A stretch of DNA of 64,000 nt from Taeniopygia guttata (Eukaryota > Chordata > Aves > Passeriformes > Estrildidae): assembly GCF_048771995.1 (NCBI RefSeq), contig NC_133025.1:8680001-8744000 (forward strand), in the 5' to 3' direction. The notes below the pieces were generated by a model that saw only the letters and a program-made list of their open reading frames with translations, did no database searches and had not been told where the DNA came from. A program made the position numbers and the translations under genes. This document shows positions 1 through 12,418 of the stretch, one piece after another (position 1 is the first letter of the stretch; each line of letters starts with the position of its first letter).

Positions 1-63
1 AGGATTACATGGTTTAACCGTAGCCAGCAACTAATTACCATGCAGCTGCTTGTATGGTAATAT

Positions 64-178
64 TAAAAAAAAAAAAAAAAAGCAAAACAAACAAACAAAA
101 AAAACCCCCACAAAATAAACAAAGGTAAAAGTAAAGAAAAGAAAAAGTAGAAAAAAAAAAAAGAAAAAGGGAAAGAAA
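64..178. repeat. A-rich low-complexity block with C runs
   Basis: It contains long A runs with AAAC units and a CCCCC run, then AAAG/AAAAAG units. The phenylalanine-rich minus-strand frames across it are produced by this composition and are not genes. Confidence 0.9.
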
Positions 179-701
179 ACCCAAGACAAGTGCTGCACAA
201 TGCAATTGCTCACCATGCACTGGCCAGTGCCCAGCCTGTCCCCAGGCAGCTCCTGACCAATTCCCCCCAGTTTCTGTACTGGACATGATGCTCCATGGTA
301 TGGGATCTCCCTTGGTCAGCTGAGGTCAGCTGTCCTGGCCATGCTTCCCCCTCAGATTCTTGTGCACCTGCCCACTGGCAGAGCCTGGGAAACTGAAAAG
401 TCCTGGATTTAGACTAAGAATTACTTAGCAACAACTAAAACATGTGTGTGTTTTCAACATTTATTCTCATACAGAATCCAAAACACAGCTCTCTACTAGC
501 TACTAAGAAGAAAATTAACTCTATCCCAGCTTTTTTATGTATGAAATCAAAACTGAGCAGAATTTTTTAATAATGATCTGAGGATGCAAAGATAGGAGGC
601 TATCAGTGATACTTCACTGCAGGATAAAACCTTCAGTTATGTGAAATGCAGAAGCTACTACCTGAGCAAGTACTTTTGCTGCATTTACAGGCAGCTGAGA
701 T

Positions 702-729
702 TATGATGATGATGATGATGATGATGATG
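702..729 (+). repeat. GAT/ATG trinucleotide microsatellite
   Basis: Nine consecutive ATG units form a pure array, which is likely polymorphic in length. Confidence 0.95.
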
Positions 730-2090
730 GAAGCAGAATATTAGCAAATTTTAGACTCCTAGACCAAATACCAATTTTTAAAAGTTAGATACAGCTTGAT
801 ATGATGGTGAATGAAAGGCCTGAAAACAATATATGAACCAACTGCAGCCATTCTGGGAGAGATGTTTCTTTATAAAATTAGTGGCTTGAAGATTCATTCT
901 CAGGAATATCAGAGGTAAAATCCAATCTACACTACCAGTAATACCCATCAGTGGGATTTAAAGAAGCAGAAACTGATTCATCCTGCACCAGCTATGTTTA
1001 CCCTGGTGATGCTAATGCTACAGAAAGAAAACTGGGAAAGCAAATTATGGAAAGAGTTTGCTAGGGAAGTCAGAGTAACATTTTTCAAATGTTTTCAGAA
1101 GCAGTACTAAATAGTTCTAAAGTTATCAAGGGTATAGGGAAATTTTTTAGATAAGATTAAATGGGTTGTCTGGGACACACTTAGATATTTTTATTTTTGT
1201 GTTGCCCTGGCTCCTTTATTGCTGATATTTTAACCATGAACTTGAGTCTGTTAATCTACTTTTTTATGCTTTTCTTAAAACTTACTCTCAGATGGGCAAG
1301 AGATGAGAAATTATATTGCCCCATTTCTTTTATAACTTTATTACTGCTGTATTCTTCAAAATTGCCCAGAGTTCAGATATTTGAGTAAACTGATGTTTTA
1401 GCTCCTGATGTTTTGAACTGAGCAGTACTACTTGTATCAGATACCACGTAAATTTAGCTCTATCTCAACATACACATGAAAAGACTTATTGAAAACTCAG
1501 AATCTTACTTCTTTTCCCAGCAGAACATTAAAAACATGAAAAATCATCATTAAAATAACCCAGAATTTCAAATACACATAACCTCTTTTTATTTATATTT
1601 TATTAATTAATTGTAAATGATGTGAAGTGACCGGCAGCCTTTGACATGCTGTGCCAGAAAACTTCACGCTGTCCCATTGGGACCATCAGTCCCATTTATT
1701 TTTGGTTATGCCATGCCCACAGATTTCACTGTGTCAATTTTCTGCTACTCTTACTCAAGTGACACTTCCTTAGGGAAAATGACCTTTTCAAACATCTCAT
1801 CAAGAATTGTAAAGACATCACCCTTTCTCTAAAGTTTGTGTCAGTTTGGCTGTACAGTTTCACCCAAAGTATGCAGTGGTGACTCTCTAAGTCTCACAAC
1901 CTATTCTCATTCCATTTCAATAATATGGCCATTTCTCTTGGTGGCACCAGGTTTGTATTTTTTCCAGTCTCTACTTTTAGCATCAGGTCTTTTATTCCCT
2001 GTGGAACAAATAATACTTCATGGCAGACTCGTCATAGCACCCCACAAGTTAGTCATACTTAGTTAGCATTGTTAGGAGCATGACTCTACA

Positions 2091-2169
2091 GGTTTTTTAT
2101 TTGTTTCAGGGGTTTTGGGGTTTCAGTTTGGGTTTTTGGGTTTGGTTGTTTTTTCGGGGATTTTTTTGG
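2091..2169 (+). repeat. T(n)G(3-4) low-complexity tract
   Basis: Runs of T alternate with runs of three or four G, including TTTTGGGGTTTC and TTTTTGGGTTTGG. It is one of several such tracts in the window, and the G runs could allow a G-quadruplex. Confidence 0.85.
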
Positions 2170-3277
2170 CACCATTTTCTTGCTTACCTATAACATTAGG
2201 GATAATATCAATTAGAGGTTGCATTCTATACCTATAATGAAAGTGCTTAAAATAACATTAAATTCTGGCAGAATTTACTATGCAACAGGTTTCTATTAGA
2301 TGTAGAGCTGGTTTAGCAAAAAATTACTTAGTACATGTAGCTACATGTTCAGCTGCAGTATTTTCTCTGAAAGTCATCTCCTGAGACGACTTATATTGTC
2401 AGAATTATATTCTAACACAAGTATATTTATCCTTGCCAAGTTAAGCAATAGCATCTATGTGTGTTTTTCTTCAAGGTGCTGATTTTCCTTTATCAGTATC
2501 AGGAATTTATCACTCACTTAGTTTTGGCTCAGGCGGTAATCCCTGCCAGTGTTCTTTACTTCACTGTTCACTTTAAATTGTTATAAAATAGTTTTGCTCT
2601 TCCTCTAAGGTGTTTTTGGACCATCACATGATTTTACGTTTCCTTTTGAATACATATATTCTTGTAACACCCTAGAAATTGTGAGGTTGTTTCCTGTAAC
2701 CAAAAGACCATATAGAACTGAATAGGCCCCCTTGCAAAGCTCTTGGAAAATTCTGATCCTACCATCCCATGCTGGTAACTTGGATGATTTTCCATGGTTC
2801 TATCTCAGATGTAGTTCTGGCAATTTCAGTCCTCATCTATCCTAAGACATGAGTTTGTTCATGTGTTGGCAACTCCAGAACTAAGTTATAGACATTGTTC
2901 CACTGCATGTTTGCCCCAACAGAGCTACTGCAGATATTAAATCTTTCCCCCTTTTTTATCAGTTTGACTACAAAACTTTGTATCTGAAAATCTAATAATT
3001 TTCAGGTTCTCAAACAGTGGAACAGTTTTCCAGATCCCCATCTGATAGCAATAAATAATGCCTGACCAATTTCATGTTAAAAGAGCATAAAGAGTTAGAA
3101 AGAATGAGTTGAAGCTTCTTATTTCCATTGCTTAAGGTCAATGCCTTCTTTTGAGCAGACTGATTCTGAGTTTTGGTTAGTGGTTACTGTGGTTAGTGTG
3201 ACACATGAGCCAGGGTGATCATTTTCAATCACACTACTGTAAGTAGACTTTGCCAGAGCTCTTCCTAGAGCCTTTAT

Positions 3278-3294
3278 AAAAAAAAAAAAAAAAA
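3278..3294 (+). repeat. Poly-A run of 17
   Basis: A pure A run in unique sequence. No retrocopy body or target-site duplication is visible beside it. Confidence 0.9.
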
Positions 3295-6200
3295 TTAGAT
3301 TTCTGCTTTCTGGCATAGTAGGTATGTATTACTGTGTCTTTTAACAAACACATCAGTTTCAGAACCTCTTTTAGCTTCTCCTTGATAGTCATTAGATTTT
3401 CTTTGTACAGTTTAACTTAGTTAGGAACATTTATCACAAATTTCCTGGTATGATTTAGCACTGAGAAGAACTTGGAAAGCTTTATGTGGCATCAGGCATT
3501 TCACTGATAACTTCAGCTTTATTATAAACTGCACATATACCTAGTTGTGTTAAGATCTAGTTGTGTTATGTCCGATTATGAATATTCAGATTTGGGCTAC
3601 AATCTCTGCTTCTTTTCAAAATTCCAACAGCTCAGAGCTGTTAGTCATGGCTAATGTTTTATTTTTCTTTTCTAAAGCAAATATTACTTGGACAGGCCCT
3701 AGTATTGTCTACAGCACAGATGTACAACTCATACTTTATAAACCAGCTATGTACAACCTAAAAAATATATCATTTAGTTCCTGGCCCCTTTATATGTTTT
3801 CTCTTTTCCAGGATAAGCTGGTAAAAGTCTAATGCAAGACAGAAGGATTTCCCAGAGTCCAGGTCTTTACCTTCCTCAAGAGTCTCTTAGGTCATTCTCT
3901 CTGTCATGTCATTTAATATGTGCATAATGAATATAATTACTTTTTTAGAAGTGGTCTGTAAATCCATTTTTGGTCAGAAGGCCAGTTTTAATGAGGATGC
4001 ACTGTGCTTTGGTTCTGCACTTACACAATAAATTTGATATTCCTGGGAAGAGTGTACAGTATATCTGGAGAATGAGCACAGCAAACAAAGGCCTCTCATT
4101 GCTCATCTTTTAGGAGTGGGTGCTACATCAGCTCAGTGGTGACAGGGACAAATATTCAAATATACCCCAAGAATACAGCAGGGGAAGCAGACAGAGAGCT
4201 CCATGAATTCTGCCTTCTCATAAAACCTTCTTTTCTTGAAGTTATTCTTGTAAGGGTGATAGGGGAATCATTCTGCTTTCACTAAAACCTTGATTTTTAC
4301 TACTCCATGCCTCTTTGAGGAGAAAATATTGACCCAAGGCTTTAGCAACCAAAATATATAGACTCTGATATCAGTGTTAATTATTCTGCTAAAGTTGAAA
4401 ACGTAGATTTCTTTCCAGGTTTACATTGAAAAATCCCCCCTCATTTTAAAATCTTTAAAATTATCAACTTAAAATTTAAAATTGTTGTGCTTTTGCTCAG
4501 ATATACATGTTCAAATTATTTGTGAGTCTCACTGTATAGGGTGGGAACATTTGATGAGAAGCCAATTTAAGAACTCTTCCTTCCTAAGTTTACCCACACC
4601 CAGATTTATTCAGCTACTGAGCTGTACTGCTCATAGTTATTCCAGATTTCTTTGGCTCCACTACTGCACATGATTCTTTTATTTTATGGGACTTAGTAAA
4701 TGCAATACACAGATTATTCAGGGTAGCTTCAGAAGATCCATGGTGACCTGGTACCTCTAGCCTCAAAAATTAGAGGTGACTGAGAGGGCACGGGGTAGGT
4801 TGTATATCGATGACATTATTTATCACAACTTTGATTTTTTTTTTTCTGGTACCTTTCAGATATCACAGTTTCCTATTAAGGCTACAGCTCTTGCATATGG
4901 CAGGTGAATTATTTCTCCTGAGCATAAATAGGATCAACTTTCTAATCCTGCTATATTTTATATCCATATCTCAGAGCCATCTCCACATACAAATGAACAG
5001 AGAAATTAATCAGTTTTTCAAAGTAAAACCGTAAGACCACTTTTACTCAAGCAATCAGATTTCCCTGATATACCCTGTTAATTACTACTTTTCACTGAGT
5101 TAAGGTGATTCATAGAAATGCCATCTAAGAGTATTCCTTCTGTGTTAAATTTACATAGTTCACAACAAATAGTTCACAGAGCATTTTGCTCTGTTGCTAA
5201 AAATATTACAGAGAATATATCATATGCATTCTAAACACAGTCAACTAAAGGCTGAAATTAATAAAAAACTCTTTTAAAATAGTGATTAAATTCTTATTCG
5301 TACTTATAGAACTTTATTTGTTGTGAAACAGCCCAGATTCCAAAGGGTGTTGGAAGAAGACAGAGATTATTCTTTACTGTTGATTTTTTAAACTGCCTCC
5401 CCAGAGCTGAAGGCTGTTTATCTCAGGCCAGTAGAAACACAGAGCAGAAACAGAGAAGCTGTGGTAACAGTAGGAAGAGAGAATCTAGACATTATTTTCT
5501 TTTCTCCTGAACTGATTCTTCATGTTCCTGAGATACTGGGGAAACATTTTTACTTTTGAATAATAGGTGAAAATTAGTGCATTAAATGTTCTTCCTAAAA
5601 AAACAAATTCAGTGAACCTAGGGTAGTTTTTGAAAGGGATTTTATTACTCACTGAAGAATAACATCCTTTTAAATACATAGCAAGAAGCAGCAGAAATAT
5701 AGATAGCAGTGTGAATACTAAATCTTGTCCCATTCACTAAGTGTGTTGTGGATGCATCAACTTCTGCTAATACAGCATAAGAAAGTATTTAGGCTTGTAA
5801 AGTTTTTGTTTCTCCTTTGACAATCAGTGCTATACAGATTTCTTTGTAGTGTGAATTGTTGTCATAGAAAAAGCAGAATAAAATCCTTTAAATTATAAAC
5901 TCCACCTGCCTTGGCCACACTCTTTAGCTGACTGATAATCTGTAACCCATACTATTGGCTGCTCTGAGGTGAAGTTTGTGTTACTTCCTTATCAGTACAT
6001 TAACCTGCCTTGTTCCGGACACTGCTGATATTCTGCTTTACATGTGTATATCACAGGCTGCCTTCTGGAATGAGAGGTGTCCCAACTTAAATTGCTGAAA
6101 TTAAATTGCAGCATGTCCACTAACTCCCAACTGCTGTGAAGGAGGCAGAGCCCTCCTTTTCTAACACAATTTTCTTAGTTCCTGAAATCAGCTTTTATCT

Positions 6201-7482
6201 GATGCTAACTGTGGTAGTAAAAACCCCAAGTCGGAAGTGGATAACAGCCAACTCTTCCACTTGTGCACAAGATAAGTATGCCATTAACTATGTCTCTTAG
6301 AGTTATTTATCTCATGCAAGCAAATGAGTTCAAAGCCTTCCATTTACTGTTATATGACTGTAGATATCTGCTGTCTGGTCTTCACTGGCTAAAGCTGAGC
6401 TCTTGACAGGGACAGAAGCAGAGTATGGCCCACAAATATAGATTTTTTTGGAAAATAATATGGCAGCTGGTACAAAAACATATGCCCACTTTCTCTCTTT
6501 TTTCTCCTCACTCTCTAGGTGTATACAAAGCACAGTATCAGCAGCAGCCCTCTCCTTGACAGGTATGTGTCCTGTAAATTGTGCTTTCCTCCATCAACTT
6601 GAGAGTTCTCAGAGACACAAGATGGACTAATGTATAGAATACTCACATTGATCTGAGTTTATAGCATCTCATGGGAGAATTTCTTCAGCTCTGTTTTTCC
6701 CATCATCTGTCTCTTTGAGACTTTTTTTCTCTTAGAGAATGTACAGGATATAGTACAAATATCAGCTCAATGTCAGTACGAACAACACCATTCTCCAGAA
6801 AGAGCTTCAATTTCTTTTCCCACCACTTGGTCTCTGAATTTAGAAAGCTAGGTTTTGGGGATTTTGATCAATTCCTTTCTGCATCATCTTCCCTTCTGCT
6901 TCTGATGAGATTTCCAACTAGACTCTTTAGTGATGGGTAAATTGCATCTGCACTGTGCTGCATTGACAAGAATAAGGCTTCAGCAGTGAATAGTTACTAT
7001 GCAGCAGAGGCAAAAGTAGATCCAAAGGTGTTTTTTTGCATTGGTGGCAGAGGTATGAGCTCACACATTTTTACCATGAACTAAGCACAGGCTGTGTTCA
7101 CATATTCAGATGTTGCATAACAACTCACAGTCGCACAGCACTGTCCCTCAGCCCTACAGCCTAAGTCTCAAAACATGCAACCTGCTGAGTAGCCTTAAGA
7201 TGTTCCATATGGCAGAAAAACCCCCTATATATAACTATCCATGTGCTAGGCTACCTGTTCTGCTCCCCAGGCTGTTTCCATACGCCTGGAGCTGTTCCTA
7301 GGCAGGTAATATTAGTCCCATTAAAGCCTGATGTCCAAAAGAGCTTGCTACACCCCACTTAGGGTGAAAAAATACTCCTGATGACCTTGAATGTAATTCC
7401 ATGCTCTAAATCTTTCCGTGTCTTGCTTTAACCTGAATTTAGCTTTGAATAGGCCTTTGGTGCTCTAGCTTGAATGAATGAT

Positions 7483-7992
7483 AAAATCATAGAATGGTTT
7501 GGGTTTGGGTTGGGAGGGACCTAAAAGATCATCTAGTTTCAACCCACCTGCTGTGGGCAGGGACCCTTCCCACCAGATTGCTCACTATCGAACATTACCT
7601 TGAAGGGATCTGAAAACCTCTGTGGGCAACAGGTTCCAGTGCCTGACCACTGTCATAATAAAGAATTTCTTTCTAATATCCAACCTAAATCTACTCTCTT
7701 TCAGTTTGAAGCCATTCCCCATTGTCCTAGCACCACACACCCTTGGGACAAGTCCTTCTCCAGTTCCTTTGTAGCCCCTTCAGGTACCAGAAGGCTGCAC
7801 TAATGTCTCCCTGGAGCCTTCACTTTTCTAGACTGAACAATCCTAATTCTCCCAGCCTTTCCACATAGGAGAATTGCTCCATCACCTTAATCATCTTTAT
7901 GGCCTTCCTCCGTACCTGCTCCAACAAGTCTGTGTCCTTCTTGTGCTGAGCACCCCAGAGCTGGATGCAGAACTCCAGCTGGGGTCCCACAC
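7483..7992 (-). mobile_element. CR1 LINE fragment, 3' end, well preserved
   Basis: CR1 is the dominant non-LTR retrotransposon of birds. Reading the + strand gives the familiar reverse complement of its 3' region: AATCATAGAATGGTTTGGGT at the left, then GGGAGGGACC, AGATCATCTAGTTTCAACCC, CTCCCTGGAGCC and CCCAGAGCTGGATGCAGAAC. The element therefore lies in minus orientation with its 3' end at about 7,483. About 510 bases remain, covering the 3' tail region and the last part of ORF2 (reverse transcriptase), so it is heavily 5' truncated, as is usual for CR1, and cannot move. Frames within it on either strand are remnants. Only one ATTCTATG-type terminal unit is clear. Confidence 0.93.
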
Positions 7993-10162
7993 AATGAAAC
8001 CTGTGAATGTAAAGGAAAGGTTTTCACAGAAGGTACCAAAAGTCCATGGAGAAATATGTTCTTGTAATTTCAGATACTGAAAAGAAGACCCTTCCTTATT
8101 TGTCTGCCTGCATATAGAGACCCCATAGGACAGAATTTTAAATAGCTTAATTCCCCAAATTTAAACCCACAATTAATGCTTTCCAAGGGATTTCCAGACA
8201 TGGTAGCTAACTGTATTTGGCTCCAAATGTAACATTCTATGAAAAACAGTTTTTAGGACACCCGTTACTGCAAATTCAGGATCTTTTAATTTGGTTCAGA
8301 TGGAGGCAGTCAGAATTAATACATACTTTTGAAGATGATGGTACATCTTGCACAAGAGCAGATGTGTCAAGGGGGCCTATGTAATACATTTCTCAGCTGC
8401 CAGCAAGAGGATGCTAATGATGTGATTGTCAGCAACTACATTGTTTTAATGTAGCTTCTCAGGGATTTTTACCTGTAACATGGTAGGTGCAATCATTATA
8501 ACGCTAGGCAAGAAAAATGCTTGAAATGACAATAACAGTAACAATAAGAGTATCACTTTACATATCTTTAATCCAAATGTTAGAAAAAAAAAAGATTTTT
8601 TTTCTAGATCATACGCACTAAAAGATCTAGAATGTTTTATAGCATAAATCAGCACAAGATAAAATTGAGGTCAAATGTGTGAGGAAGAAATAGCGTGCAC
8701 AGAAACTTGCTAACTATTTTCTAGTTTCCAGACTTGAAAATGGCAGAGAAGAACATGTGGCAATTACAGAACCACTTTTATTGCTTTAAAGCAACACAGT
8801 TTAATTGGTTTGATATAAACATAGGAGCATATCTCAACTATGAGCAAAGCAGTGTGCTCAATCATGTTACTTTTAATGGAAATAGTCTTGAAAATAGATT
8901 GTGTAAGGAACATTTGTCATAATGGCTGGTCTAGCAAACCATGCAAGCACAACTAGATAAATAAGGTAATGTGTCCTGCCACTTGTAACTTAATCCTCCA
9001 GTGTATTTCATTAGAAGGATCTTAATTTTCATCTGAATGTCTCCGCCTTAACGAGAATGAGACTAGAGTTTGGCTAGAGCCCAGATCAATTTCATGCAAA
9101 AACAACAGTAGCCATCTCAAACTTTGCCTTTCCAGTAATTGAACTATATAATATGTTAAAAAAAAAAAAAAGAGGAACTACACAAACAAGAGAACAACTT
9201 AATCTCTATCCTAAAAACTTTGAAAACCTTGTTTCAGGAATCTTGAAAACATGATCAGTGAAGAAATACAGCTTTTGAAGCAGTGGCTGTTTCAGATTCA
9301 AAATGTTGGAAGAGATTAGTGAAATAGCTTTTGCATTTTTCATGCTGATTCCATTGGAGATGTGCTGAAAGCCATAAAGATATGCCTCTTTCTCCAACTC
9401 ATTTATTTCACATATACAATAATTTGCGGTCAATAAATCTAGGATGGATTTGCATGGTGAGGCATTGGTGTGGCAAACAGAATGGATAATAACTTTATCC
9501 ATAATGTGGTTGTGGTATTTTTATAATCAGTTTTGTAATGTGATATTACTGGAGAGTATCATCAACCAGTATTCAATATGAAACAAAGTTTTCCAAAGGA
9601 ACACATGCTATGTACTAATTCATGTCACCAGAGATCCATCTTCTGCTCTGTGAGCCTCATCTTGTGTGCACATGGCTTTCATGGAGATGATAGCACAGAG
9701 AAATTTGCTTTAACAGTTCTGTAGCTGGGCACTCCAGATGGATCATTTTATGATAGCAGGACATCTTACCTGAAAACTCTTTCACAGGCCAGAGTTCTCT
9801 TGATTTTGCAAGATAAATTTTGTGGAAGGGTGGAAACTTCTGAGATCTTTAATGACAAATAACAAGTTTAAAATAACAATTGCTGTAGAAACTATTAGCA
9901 AAGTATTAATTTACTTCTTTCATGTGTTCATTTGTATGTTTTGGGTCTTACAGAAAGCAGAATATTTAAATTAAGGAAGTAATTTCCTTAGAAATATCTG
10001 CTATAGAGGAAAACATTGAAATCCAGTCCTTTAACAAACCAGAGTTTAATATTTGTTAAAAATAATTTACAGTTCAAATCTTGGTAGAATGGTCTACTTC
10101 CATATGAAACTTTGCGATTCTAGAAATCTTGGTCCTGCATCTAGCTAATTTAGTCAGTAGGC

Positions 10163-10232
10163 TTAAGTTTTAAGTTTAAGTTGTTTTAAGTTTTTAAGCA
10201 GTTTTAAGACTGCTTAAGTTTAAGCAGTCTTC
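10163..10232. repeat. TTTAAG-rich tandem repeat ending in a palindrome
   Basis: Repeats of TTTTAAG/TTTAAG with variable T number lead into a perfect inverted repeat: 12-base arms (10,206-10,217 and 10,220-10,231; AAGACTGCTTAA and its complement) separated by GT. Confidence 0.85.
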
Positions 10233-11132
10233 AATTTTCAAGTGCTATCAGCTATCAAGAAGGTAAGGTTTAGTTTACACACCATCTGATAACCTGCTTC
10301 CCTAGATACCTATTTTTCCCAGAGGTCCTTCCTTGAAGTTTGAAGTGAACTAGAAAAGAAAACTTGGCTCTCCCTGATTCTGGATTGTGCTGTCTGTCCT
10401 ACTCTTTACAAAATTTCAACACACATAGGCACAGATCCAGCAAACCATGTGCATAATTTGAAACCCATGAATAACTCCAGTTAAAGCTGCCAAAGACGGT
10501 AGGATGAACAGAGACACCACTGAATTTCAGAGCAAAAATACAGGATGAAACTGTATCCTCAAACGTAAGACTGCAAACTTTAGAAGGGTACTCACTCAGC
10601 ACTTGTCAAGAAGGATGTTGCTTTTCAAGTTATTCACATAAATCACTATGGTATCTGAAATTCATTGAACAATTCATGAGAAATATATTTGCATTTGATT
10701 TTCCTTTCCTTAAGCTTCTGTTTGTTGCAAATTTTAACTCCTGTGGGAGACTGGACTGAACTGTATATGCAATGTTTTCTTCTTCAACAGAATCATTAGA
10801 CTTTTATCACCAAGCATTGGGCAGAAAGTGGAAATATTTTTAAAGGTCAAATCATAAAACTGTGAAGTCTGGAGGAATTTATCTCTAGGGAGTTATACCA
10901 AGTGTACCACTCCCTTGTATGAAAACTTAATTGATGTCACTTGGTTGAAATTATTATCTCTTGAGACAAAATTTGATATGACGTTATGTAAGATATCAGA
11001 GGAAAAGGCATTTTTTTGGATCAGATTTTAAGCCCAGCTTTTAGAATCACAATTGGTCATTGTAAAAATGATTATTATATCACAACCAAGTGGATTATGA
11101 TGTCAGGTGGGGAATAAGTGCAGAAGCAGATA

Positions 11133-11162
11133 AATTCTTAGGAAACAATTCTTAGGAAACAA
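11133..11162 (+). repeat. 14-bp tandem duplication
   Basis: AATTCTTAGGAAAC occurs twice head to tail with no mismatch, consistent with recent slippage. Confidence 0.9.
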
Positions 11163-12116
11163 CAGTGATTCTGTTTTAAAACACTGTCTTCAGAAAAAAT
11201 GACCAGAAGAAAAGAAGTACAGGGAAATAAACTGCACAGAAGAGTGCTTGTTTCCAAATAAGATATTTCATAAGTTTTCCATAAGGTGACAGCTGCTTTT
11301 TCAAGCACCATATTCTGCTCTCCATTACATCAGTGTGAATCCAGAGGAATTGTATTTTAATTGTTTTGCTAGGGACTGACATCAGTGTAACTGACAGTAA
11401 AATTTGGCTTTAATACATTTTCTCAGAAATAGAACCATTTATTCACTTCAAAATAGAGAAGGGAGAATTACCACACATCATGTGATGTCATGTATCATTC
11501 AACACTTTGGAAGAAAAATGGGAGGCAAAATTCATTTGAAATACGGAGTGCTGTTTTTTCCTGTTATCCTTCCAAATTTATTGTGAAAGCCCCTGTTCTG
11601 AAGCACAGAATAGACCTTTTGGGCACAAAGCAGCTCTCCTAACAGTCAGGTCTGCCACCACAACACCTTTACGGACACTAATTCTAGGCTTAGGTACACT
11701 GTTCCTTGTTAGCTCCATCACAGAAGTAGTTTCGAGGCTCTTGATCAGTAGCTAAAAGGGTGTGTTTAGAACAAAATTGTCATCAGTAAACATAAGTCTG
11801 ACATGGAACATTGCTGCAAATGGGTAAACACTGAGTTTTTGCAGGCATTGCATTTTGCAATTTCATGTAAAGTAACCTTCCTGGAGTGGCAGTGTTTTCT
11901 TTAACTTTATCCTGTGGTTGAGGGGGAGAGGAGCAGAATGAGGTTTTAGTCACTAAAAGCAAATGACAAGTAGCTTCAGAACCTAAGAACTCACACACCA
12001 ACATGCTGCCTTCATTTGTATTCAAAAGATGCCTCAGTTTTTTCCCCCTCACTGCCTAGTCTGTGCTGATCAGTACAAACAATGGAATTTTTGTCTTTAT
12101 GAACATATTTTTGTTC

Positions 12117-12148
12117 TGTTTGTCTCTACTTGAAGGTAGAGACAAACA
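12117..12148. repeat. Perfect 13-bp inverted repeat, 6-base loop
   Basis: TGTTTGTCTCTAC at 12,117-12,129 pairs exactly with GTAGAGACAAACA at 12,136-12,148, around the loop TTGAAG. It could form a cruciform or RNA hairpin, but the stem is too short for a typical microRNA precursor. Confidence 0.85.
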
Positions 12149-12360
12149 TTAAAAAAAAGAAAGAAAATATAGAAGAAAAGCAATCTTCATAGATACATTT
12201 ATAATTTAAAGAATTGATTGGTAAAACTTTAAGAAAAAAAATACCAAAAAGAAAAACCTGAGAGATTAATCTTTGAGATATTGTAAAGCGCAGGGGAATT
12301 TAAAATGGCTAATTATGCTAATTATGATCTACTACCAATATGGAACATGTAATGTCTTTA

Positions 12361-12418
12361 CGTGTATATATATATAGATACATATATTATATATAGACAC
12401 ATAGTGTACATATATACA
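12361..12418. repeat. TA-rich microsatellite
   Basis: Interrupted TA dinucleotides with GATACA and GACACA variants. A second short TAATA run follows at 12,461-12,475. Confidence 0.85.

Larger units (their letters stand above)
1..7482. other. Gene-free 5' flank of SEMA3A, distal part
   Basis: No supported coding region or RNA gene. Content is A+T-rich unique DNA with low-complexity tracts: an A-rich block at 64-178, a GAT array at 702-729, a G/T-rich tract at 2,091-2,169 and a run of 17 A at 3,278-3,294. Open frames here are at most 89 codons and carry no recognisable domain. Confidence 0.7.

Noticed and set aside
7600..8080. Open frames on the + strand at 7,600-7,803 and 7,874-8,080
   Set aside because: They are antisense readings of the CR1 fragment.
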